Origin: Nocardioides sp. | GTDB lineage: Bacteria; Actinomycetota; Actinomycetes; Propionibacteriales; Nocardioidaceae | Length of the DNA: 14,994 nt | Direction of reading: 5' to 3' | NCBI GenBank assembly: GCA_030452025.1 | Contig: JAKDNC010000026.1 | Coordinates: forward strand, 1 to 14,994 | In this document: positions 8,669-14,994 of the stretch, one piece after another | Layout of the letters: each line of letters opens with the position of its first letter | How positions within the stretch are numbered: position 1 is the stretch's first letter | Position numbers and translations under genes: made by a program | Notes under the pieces: model-generated | The model's input: the letters and a program-made list of their open reading frames with translations, nothing else | Database searches by the model: none | What the model was told of the DNA's origin: nothing

Positions 8669-9363
8669 CCGAGTCCGCCAAGGACCCGAGCCAGGACCCC
8701 GTCCCCGAAGGGGGAGCCCACGCCAATGGCGACGTAGCCGGTGAGGGCGCGGCCGACCAGGCCGTGCCCTCACCGGGCGCCGAGGGTCAGTCCACCGAGG
8801 GTCAGTCCACCGAGGGCCAGCCCGAGGCGGATTCTGGGCTTGATTCTGGGTTTGAATCTGGGGCAGACGAGTTGACGGTCACCAAGATGGAGCTCGAGGA
8901 GCGGACCCTGGACCTGCAGCGACTGCAGGCCGAGTTCCTCAACTACAAGCGCCGGGTCGACCGGGACCGTGAGCTGATCCGGGAGAACGCCACCTACCAG
9001 GCGCTCTCGCCGATCACGGAGGTCCTCGACAACATCGACCGCGCCCGTGAGCACGGGCCGCTGGACGAGGGCTTCCGGGCCGTCGCCGAGCAGCTCGAGC
9101 GGGTCGTGGCCGGCCAGGGCCTGGTCAGGTTCGGCGCTCCCGGTGACGCCTTCGACCCCAACGTCCACGACGCCCTCTCCCACATGGGTGAGGACGCCGA
9201 GGTGTCGGTCACCACGGTCAAGGTGGTGGCCAAGGGCGGCTACCGGATCGGTGAGCGCGTCGTACGCGCCGCGCAGGTCCTCGTGGTCGACCCCGCCGGG
9301 TCGGGCGCTCCGTCTTCCGAGGGCGAGTCGGACCAGGCGACGGAGCAGAACCCTCCAGAATGA
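8665..9363 (+). CDS. grpE: Nucleotide exchange factor GrpE
   Basis: A 232-aa GrpE, the ADP/ATP exchange factor for DnaK and a possible thermosensor. The GTG start at 8665 overlaps the dnaK stop by 4 bp, which implies translational coupling. The first 68 residues are disordered and acidic and contain in-frame repeats: EGQST twice plus a partial third, then a DSG(L/F) run. Residues about 70-110 form the long dimerising coiled coil (KMELEERTLDLQRLQAEFLNYKRRVDRDRE). The C-terminal beta domain shows the GrpE signature FDPNVHDALSHM (163-174) followed by GYRIGERVVRAAQVLV (192-207). It is longer than E. coli GrpE (197 aa) because of the N-terminal tail. The tail's DNA repeats are poorly conserved and likely free to vary. 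Confidence 0.97.
8782..8865 (+). repeat. Two in-frame microrepeats in the grpE N-terminal tail
   Basis: A 15-bp unit (GAGGGTCAGTCCACC) occurs twice exactly at 8782-8811 and again partially at 8812-8823. A different 12-bp unit (GATTCTGGGCTT-like) occurs three times with changes at 8830-8865. The second set uses unusually A/T-rich codons (GAT, TCT, GGG, TTT) for this genome, which suggests recent slippage expansion. Both keep the reading frame. Confidence 0.85.
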
Positions 9364-9430
9364 CCCCAGAGTGACCCGGGAACTGAACCGGGCACGCTGA
9401 AGTTCCAAGAGAATGAAGGGAGGCGCGCGC

Positions 9431-10552
<1,122 letters not shown>

Positions 10553-10553
10553 G

Positions 10554-11006
10554 ATGCCCGGCCGTCAGTCCCGCCCGAGCCGCGAGCCCAGCTCCGACGC
10601 TGCGGTCTATGTCATCAGCGTCGCTGCGGAGCTGACTGGTCTGCACCCCCAGACCCTGCGTACCTACGAACGCCAGGGGTTGATCACTCCCGGCCGGACG
10701 GGCGGCGGAGGTCGCCGCTACTCGTCGCGCGACATCGATGCGCTGCGGGTGATCGCCGATCTGACCGCCCACGGGATCGGGCTCGAGGGGGTGCGCCGCA
10801 TCCTCGAGCTGGAGAACCAGATGCTCGCGCTCAGCCACCGAAACGAGGAGCTGGTGGCCGAGGTGGAGGGCCTGCGAGACGCGCTCCGTGCGGTGGCGGG
10901 CAGGGAGCCGGCAGCCCCTCCATCGGGCCAGACTCCTGGCAACCTGCCGGTGCTCCGATCCACTCCCGCCGGCCAGATGGTGGTCTGGCGCCGCGGGCGA
11001 CGGTAG
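10554..11006 (+). CDS. hspR: Heat-shock repressor HspR (MerR family)
   Basis: A 150-aa MerR-type repressor. The winged HTH covers about residues 19-85: YVISVAAELTGLHPQTLRTYERQGL (HTH), a Gly-rich wing with RRYSSRDID, then AHGIGLEGVRRILELE. A short coiled coil (86-114) for dimerisation and a Pro-rich basic tail (LPVLRSTPAGQMVVWRRGRR) follow, as seen in other actinobacterial HspRs. ATG 10554 lies 1 bp after the dnaJ stop, with GAGGAGG from the dnaJ end as Shine-Dalgarno. It should bind the HAIR at 6640-6660 (own operon) and the HAIR upstream of clpB, with DnaK as co-repressor. This is established in Streptomyces; here it is inferred from synteny and operators. Confidence 0.96.
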   Translation: MPGRQSRPSREPSSDAAVYVISVAAELTGLHPQTLRTYERQGLITPGRTGGGGRRYSSRDIDALRVIADLTAHGIGLEGVRRILELENQMLALSHRNEELVAEVEGLRDALRAVAGREPAAPPSGQTPGNLPVLRSTPAGQMVVWRRGRR

Positions 11007-11462
11007 GTCCTTCACGCGAGGGTGGCTCGAGGCGCCTTGCACCCGCAGCGCGGAACCTCTCCTACGAGGGACGTACGCCGTGGACGCCCAGCGTTTTACC
11101 TCTGCCTCCCGGTGCTGACCGTTCGCGCCGACGAGATCGTGCTGCCGATGCGGATCCAGCTCACTGAGCTCTAATGCGACCTGTGGCCGAGCATCCCCCG
11201 GTCCCGGGTGGAGCTGATCGCGGACCTGTTCGTCCGGTTCGTGATCAGTCTGGTCATCATGCCCCCGACCTGTGACAGGTCTGTGATCGATCCGCGGTCC
11301 GGTCTGCGGCCCCAGTCGGTGCCCCAGTCGGTGACCCAGTCGGTGACCCAGTCGGTGACCCAGTTCGAGTCGCTGCGGTCGCAGGTTCCCGCATCCCCCG
11401 TGTCCTGCGGCGCGCGGCATCGTTGGTCCCACAGATGCCGGCCCGGGCTGGAGAGTTGGAAG
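11007..11462. other. Gene-poor region after hspR with possible decayed coding remnant
   Basis: No convincing intact gene lies in these 456 bp. A perfect 6-bp dyad with 3-nt centre occurs at 11267-11281 (GACCTG-TGA-CAGGTC). The in-frame peptide RVELIADLFVRFVISLVIMPP (about 11205-11267) resembles the C-terminal helix pair of TetR-family regulators, but stops and frame breaks lie just upstream (taa at 11172-11174). It may be a decayed TetR tail. The 12-bp tandem repeat (11311-11358) follows. A frame is open through the region into the next gene, but its content is low quality and not family-like. Confidence 0.4.
11311..11358. repeat. 12-bp tandem repeat, four copies
   Basis: The unit CCCAGTCGGTGA is repeated head to tail at 11311 (last base C), 11323, 11335 and 11347, then decays at 11359 (CCCAGTTCGAG). 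It is nearly perfect and non-coding by position, 105 bp upstream of the DUF445 start. It looks like recent slippage expansion. It is too short and unspaced to be a CRISPR. Confidence 0.95.
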
Positions 11463-12794
11463 GTGGTGAGTACGTCGCTTGACTCAGTGCTGGACGCGCT
11501 CGGTGACTACTTCAGTGACGTGAACTGGGTCGCCTTCGGTTCCATCCCGGTCTTCACCGCCGTCATCGGCTGGCTGATCAACTGGACTGGGCTGATCATG
11601 CTGTTCAGCCCGGTCCACTTCCACGGGGTCCGGATCCCCGGCATGGCCCAGCTCTCACGGCTGGCGCCACGCAAGGTGCAAGAAGTGCCCGGAGTGCTCC
11701 AGGGGGGCCTCGGATGGCAGGGCATCGTCCCGGCGCGGGCGGCCAAGATGGGGTCGATCGCCGTCGACAAGGCGATCTCCAAGCTCGGCACCCCGGCCGA
11801 CTTCTACCAGCAGCTCGAGCCGGAGAAGATCGCCGAACACATCGTCTCCGTCTTCGAACCCGACATACCCGAGCTCGTCGACCAGGTGATGAAGCGGGAG
11901 AATCCAGCCCTGTGGCGCGACGTCCCGGCGTTCGGGAAGAAGGCCGTCTATGAGCGAGTCCAGAATCAGCTGCCGGGCATCGTCAGCAAGATCACCAACG
12001 AGATCGGGATTCACATCGACCAGCTGCTCGATCCCAAGATCATGGTGATCGATCAGTTCCGCAAGGACCCGTCCCTCGTCGTACGCATCTTCCGGGACTT
12101 CGGCCGCAAGGAGCTGAGGATGATGGTCAACTTCGGCTTCATCTTCGGCTTCCTGCTCGGTGTCCCGGTGGCCTTCATCGACCACGCGGTCGGCCAGTGG
12201 TGGATCCTGCCGATCCTCGGAGTCATGGTCGGATGGATGACCAACGCGCTCGGCATGTGGCTGATCTTCGAGCCGCCGGAGAAACAGAAAAGATTCGGGG
12301 TCACGCTGCAGGGGCTCTTCCCGCGCCGTCAGGACGAGGCTGCCGACGTCTACGCCCAGATCATCGCCAACGAGGTGATCACCCTCGAGAACATCGGCGA
12401 CTTCCTGCTCGACGGGCCCCGCGGGGACCGGACTCGACAGATGCTGGCCACCGCGATGGCCCCCGCGATCGACAGGGCAGCCGGGCCGTTGCGGGGCGCC
12501 GTGCGCGTGGCGATGGGACGCAAGGAGTACGCCGCGGTGACCGATGCGTTCGCCAGCGAAGCAGTCGGCCGCACGATCACGCCGTTCAAGGACCCGGAGT
12601 TCAGCCGGCAGCAGTCCGACCGGATCCGTGAGTTGATCGCGAGCCGCTGCAAGGAGCTCCCGCCGCGCGACTTCGTGGAGATGATGCGCGCGGCGATCAA
12701 GGAGGACGAGTGGATGCTCTACGCCCACGGCGCAATCATGGGCTTCGGCGGCGGACTGCTCCACCTATTCATCTTCGGCGCAGGAGGACACTGA
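11463..12794 (+). CDS. DUF445 family membrane protein
   Basis: A 443-aa integral membrane protein of the DUF445 family (YjiN/YheB-like), function unknown. The GTG at 11463 is preferred, with GGAGAG (11450-11455) 7 nt upstream; a GTG at 11466 is equally possible, and upstream GTGs are rejected because that part encodes repeat and low-quality sequence. Predicted membrane segments: about 23-48 (ending GWLINWTGLIMLF), 220-243 (MMVNFGFIFGFLLGVPVAFI), 247-270 (WWILPILGVMVGWMTNALGMWLIF), and 417-438 at the C-terminus. The repeated G-W-x-(T/I)-N-x-x-(A/G)-x-x-x-(I/L)-F-like motif in segments 1 and 3 is typical of DUF445, suggesting internal duplication. The intervening 150- and 145-residue regions are soluble and helical. 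It is 4 bp from the Abi-alpha gene, so the two form an operon. Confidence 0.88.
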   Translation: MVSTSLDSVLDALGDYFSDVNWVAFGSIPVFTAVIGWLINWTGLIMLFSPVHFHGVRIPGMAQLSRLAPRKVQEVPGVLQGGLGWQGIVPARAAKMGSIAVDKAISKLGTPADFYQQLEPEKIAEHIVSVFEPDIPELVDQVMKRENPALWRDVPAFGKKAVYERVQNQLPGIVSKITNEIGIHIDQLLDPKIMVIDQFRKDPSLVVRIFRDFGRKELRMMVNFGFIFGFLLGVPVAFIDHAVGQWWILPILGVMVGWMTNALGMWLIFEPPEKQKRFGVTLQGLFPRRQDEAADVYAQIIANEVITLENIGDFLLDGPRGDRTRQMLATAMAPAIDRAAGPLRGAVRVAMGRKEYAAVTDAFASEAVGRTITPFKDPEFSRQQSDRIRELIASRCKELPPRDFVEMMRAAIKEDEWMLYAHGAIMGFGGGLLHLFIFGAGGH

Positions 12795-12798
12795 TCCC

Positions 12799-13683
12799 AT
12801 GACCCTCGAACCAGAGTCGCCAGACGAGGACCCCTCGGTCGCGCGCCTTGCCGCCGGCGCCGCGTGGCACACCACCGAGTGGGCGGTCGCGACCGGTTTC
12901 GGCGTCGGCCGTCGGCTCTTCCGCGCCGCATCCTCGCCGGAAAGCGCGGTGGAGTTCGCCCAGGACATCGGGACCGCTGGCCGGGTCCTGGTCGAAGGCG
13001 TCGCCGGGGTGGCGGGCCGGGTCAACGGCCGCGACCCCGAGGGCCTGGATCCTTCGCGGAGCGTGATCGGCAGGGTCCCTGGAGCCCCTGGAGCCCCTGG
13101 AGCCACCGGGGTCCCCGGGGGCCACCTGAACAGGCGTGATCGCGAGGTCGAGCAGAAGGCCGACCTGCGCAAGCTGGGTGCCGAACTCCTACAGAAGAGC
13201 CGTGACGTGTGGGACGAGTCGCAAGGCCACCCGGCGTACGAACGGATCCTCGGCGAGCTCGCCCCGGACGAGGGACGAATCCTCCTGCTCCTGATGCGCA
13301 GCGGCCCCCAGCCCACGGTCGACGTACGCACCGGAGGACCGGTCGGGATGGTCAGCTCGGACCTGGTGGCCAGCGGGCTGAACATGATCGGGCCGCGGTC
13401 GGGGACGAGGTACGCCGACCAGGTGCCGGCGTACCTGAACAACCTCTTCCGACTCGGCCTGATCTGGTTCTCCCGGGAGCAGTTGAGGGATCCGTTGGAC
13501 TATCAGGTGGTCGAGGCACAGCCGGACGTGCAGGAGGCGATGCACTCCGTGCGTTTCGCGAAGCTGATCCGCCGCAGCATTCACCTCACGCCGTTCGGTG
13601 AGGACTTCTGCGGCACCTGCCTGCTCGGCGAGGACGAGTCGGGAGAGCTTCCCGAGCACCAGGCGCCCCAAGAGTTGGACTGA
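12799..13683 (+). CDS. Abi-alpha (DUF4393-like) family protein
   Basis: A 294-aa protein that resembles the Abi-alpha family (PF14337), named for a weak link to abortive infection; real function unknown. ATG 12799 has AGGAGGA (12782-12788) 10 nt upstream. Residues 1-80 are helical and amphipathic (possible membrane association). A short Gly-x-y tract (GAPGAPGATGVPGG, about 95-108) forms a flexible collagen-like linker. The conserved core starts near 140 (HPAYERILGELAPDEGRILLLL) and contains DLVASGLNMIG, then YLNNLFRLGLIWFS, a recognition-helix-like segment. The C-terminus has FCGTC (CxxC, about 270) and an acidic tail. In other bacteria such proteins stand alone or in defence islands; here it sits between the chaperone operon and clpB, which favours a stress or envelope role. 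Confidence in the family is moderate. Confidence 0.72.
   Translation: MTLEPESPDEDPSVARLAAGAAWHTTEWAVATGFGVGRRLFRAASSPESAVEFAQDIGTAGRVLVEGVAGVAGRVNGRDPEGLDPSRSVIGRVPGAPGAPGATGVPGGHLNRRDREVEQKADLRKLGAELLQKSRDVWDESQGHPAYERILGELAPDEGRILLLLMRSGPQPTVDVRTGGPVGMVSSDLVASGLNMIGPRSGTRYADQVPAYLNNLFRLGLIWFSREQLRDPLDYQVVEAQPDVQEAMHSVRFAKLIRRSIHLTPFGEDFCGTCLLGEDESGELPEHQAPQELD
13081..13116 (+). repeat. 9-bp tandem repeat encoding a Gly-x-y linker
   Basis: GGAGCCCCT occurs twice exactly at 13081-13098, followed by diverged units GGAGCCACC and GGGGTCCCC. It encodes the collagen-like linker of the Abi-alpha protein and keeps frame. Probably slippage in a tolerant linker. Confidence 0.9.
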
Positions 13684-13698
13684 TCGGTCCTCCCCGGA

Positions 13699-13770
13699 GG
13701 CACTTCCCGGCCGAAACCGGCACCTACCGGGGGATCTTTCGGCCGGGGAGTGCCGGGATCCCCGGGTAGG
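13699..13770. repeat. Two interlocked inverted repeats (possible terminator or pseudoknot)
   Basis: Stem 1 pairs 13699-13716 with 13737-13754: 18 positions, 17 Watson-Crick plus one T-G. Stem 2 pairs 13723-13736 with 13757-13770: 13 of 14 positions. The arms are interleaved (left1, left2, right1, right2), so both cannot form in a simple hairpin; the order is that of an H-type pseudoknot or a switch between alternative stems. It begins 15 bp after the Abi-alpha stop and ends 36 bp before the clpB HAIR, so a terminator role is natural. No T-run follows. Confidence 0.85.
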
Positions 13771-13803
13771 CGGGGAATCCGGCAGCTTCGGAGAAAAAAC
13801 TCA

Positions 13804-13828
13804 AAGTTGAGCGGAACAGACTCAACTT
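13804..13828. promoter_or_regulatory. HAIR operator (HspR binding site) of clpB
   Basis: TTGAGC-N7-ACTCAA with half-sites at 13807-13812 and 13820-13825; the flanks extend it to a perfect 8-bp inverted repeat (AAGTTGAG with CTCAACTT) around 9 nt. Over 22 bp it matches the dnaK HAIR at 19 positions, including AGACTCAA. It lies 71 bp upstream of the clpB start. HspR control of clpB is known in Streptomyces. Confidence 0.92.
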
Positions 13829-13898
13829 CTGGTGCGTTGAGATGAGTGACGGTCACACTGGGTGCCGTCATCATCACGCCTGAAGGGGGATCCGCCCT

Positions 13899-14994
13899 AT
13901 GAGTCAGTTCGGTGCCGACAAGTTCACCACCCGCAGCCGCGAGGCAATCGAGGCTGCCCAGTTGTCCGCGACCACGTCCGGACACACCCAGACCGAGCCG
14001 ATCCACCTGCTCGTCGCGCTCCTGCGCGACCTCGAGGGGACCGCCCGCAACCTGATCACCAAGGCCGGCGCCGACGCCAGCGCCTTGACCGTCCAGGCGG
14101 AGAAGATCCTCGAGGCGCTGCCCAGCGCCAGCGGCGCCACCGTCCAGCAACCGGCCGCCTCCCCGGCTCTCACCCGGGTGCTCGCCGGGTCGATGGACCT
14201 CGCGTCCTCGATGAAGGACGACTACGTCCCGACCGAGCACCTCCTGATCAGCCTCGCCGGCGTCGAGAGCTCCGCGCGGACGGTCCTCACCGACGCCGGG
14301 CTCACCGAGCAAGGGCTGCGTGAGGGACTCACCGCGGTCCGTGGCAACCGCCGGGTCACCAGCCAGGACGCCGAGTCGACGTACGAAGCGCTCGAGAAGT
14401 ACTCCGTCGACCTCACCCAGGCGGCCGAGGACGGCCGTCTCGACCCGGTCATCGGCCGGGACGCAGAGATCCGCCGCGTCGTTCAGGTCCTGAGCCGCCG
14501 GACCAAGAACAACCCCGTGCTCATCGGTGACCCCGGCGTCGGCAAGACCGCCGTCGTCGAGGGACTCGCCCAGCGTGTCGTCGCCGGCGACGTCCCGGAC
14601 TCGCTCAAGGGTCGCCGGGTGCTCAGCCTCGACCTGGCCGCGATGGTCGCAGGGGCGAAGTACCGCGGCGAGTTCGAGGAACGCCTCAAGGCTGTCCTCG
14701 AGGAGATCAAGGACGCCGGTGGCCAGCTGGTCACCTTCATCGACGAGCTTCACACCGTCGTGGGAGCCGGCGCAAGCGGCGACGGCTCGATGGACGCCGG
14801 CAACATGCTCAAGCCGATGCTGGCGCGCGGTGAGCTGCACATGATCGGCGCCACCACGCTGGATGAGTACCGCGAGAACATCGAGAAGGACCCGGCCCTG
14901 GAACGCCGCTTCCAGCAGGTTCTCGTCGGTGAGCCCAGCGTGGAGGACACGATCCAGATCCTGCGCGGCATCCAGGAGAAGTACGAAGCCCACC
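13899..14994 (+). CDS. clpB: ATP-dependent chaperone ClpB, N-terminal part (cut by window end)
   Basis: 365 codons of an expected ~850-870-aa Hsp100 disaggregase that threads aggregated proteins through its hexamer with DnaK help. ATG 13899 follows AAGGGGGA (13883-13890) by 8 nt. The N-terminal Clp-N domain (about 1-145) begins MSQFGADKFTTRSREAIEAAQ, with its repeated half including DDYVPTEHLLISL. The first AAA+ domain shows the Walker A GDPGVGKT (210-217) and Walker B FIDELH (280-285). The pore-loop region (KYRGEFEERLKAVLEE) lies between them, and GATTLDEYRENIEKDPALERRF (sensor/arginine finger) follows. The middle domain and second AAA+ domain lie beyond the window. No frameshift is seen. 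Regulated by the HAIR upstream. Confidence 0.98.
   Translation, partial: MSQFGADKFTTRSREAIEAAQLSATTSGHTQTEPIHLLVALLRDLEGTARNLITKAGADASALTVQAEKILEALPSASGATVQQPAASPALTRVLAGSMDLASSMKDDYVPTEHLLISLAGVESSARTVLTDAGLTEQGLREGLTAVRGNRRVTSQDAESTYEALEKYSVDLTQAAEDGRLDPVIGRDAEIRRVVQVLSRRTKNNPVLIGDPGVGKTAVVEGLAQRVVAGDVPDSLKGRRVLSLDLAAMVAGAKYRGEFEERLKAVLEEIKDAGGQLVTFIDELHTVVGAGASGDGSMDAGNMLKPMLARGELHMIGATTLDEYRENIEKDPALERRFQQVLVGEPSVEDTIQILRGIQEKYEAH

Noticed and set aside
9379..9406. Hairpin GGAACT...AGTTCC between grpE and dnaJ as an attenuator
   Set aside because: Only 6 bp with a 16-nt loop; too weak to claim a regulatory role.
11311..11358. CRISPR array
   Set aside because: 12-bp units are directly adjacent with no spacers and no cas genes are present.
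11208..11462. 85-residue upstream extension of the DUF445 protein
   Set aside because: It would encode the 12-bp tandem repeat and non-family sequence; a good Shine-Dalgarno supports GTG 11463.
13581..14993. 470-aa antisense ORF opposite clpB
   Set aside because: A shadow of the clpB reading frame, which shows Walker A and B motifs on the plus strand.

Overview
The window is chromosomal DNA from a high-GC actinobacterium. The third codon position is strongly G/C-biased, GTG starts occur, several genes look leaderless, and a dnaK-grpE-dnaJ-hspR operon and clpB both carry HAIR operators for HspR. Gene content and style fit the Nocardioidaceae (Nocardioides-like). This is an inference from style, not a database match.

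Left part (1-6604), mixed housekeeping and accessory genes: a membrane-anchored hypothetical protein (+); an aldo/keto reductase (-); a divergently read acyl-AMP ligase-like protein (+) that lacks the catalytic A10 lysine; a PucR-family regulator (+); a DUF559/AbiEi-like protein with a PD-(D/E)XK-type nuclease core (-); and a short-chain dehydrogenase (+). The DUF559 gene is bracketed by two diverged copies of a 49-bp palindrome. One copy exactly fills the gap between two convergent stop codons. The other lies in the upstream intergenic space. This palindrome-nuclease-palindrome unit is the most promising candidate for something undescribed here.

Right part (6605-14994), a protein-quality-control island. 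HAIR operator and long leader, then dnaK, grpE (4-bp overlap), dnaJ, and hspR (1-bp gap). HspR is expected to repress this operon and also clpB, whose promoter has a second HAIR matching the first at 19 of 22 positions. Between hspR and clpB lie a ~455-bp stretch of non-coding or decayed DNA with a 12-bp tandem repeat, a DUF445 membrane protein, and an Abi-alpha (DUF4393-like) protein in the same operon. The gap before clpB holds two long interlocked inverted repeats with pseudoknot-like topology. clpB runs off the right edge.

Together, DnaK/GrpE/DnaJ refold proteins, ClpB disaggregates them with DnaK, and HspR closes the feedback loop. The DUF445/Abi-alpha pair is of unknown function but is physically embedded in this stress locus.
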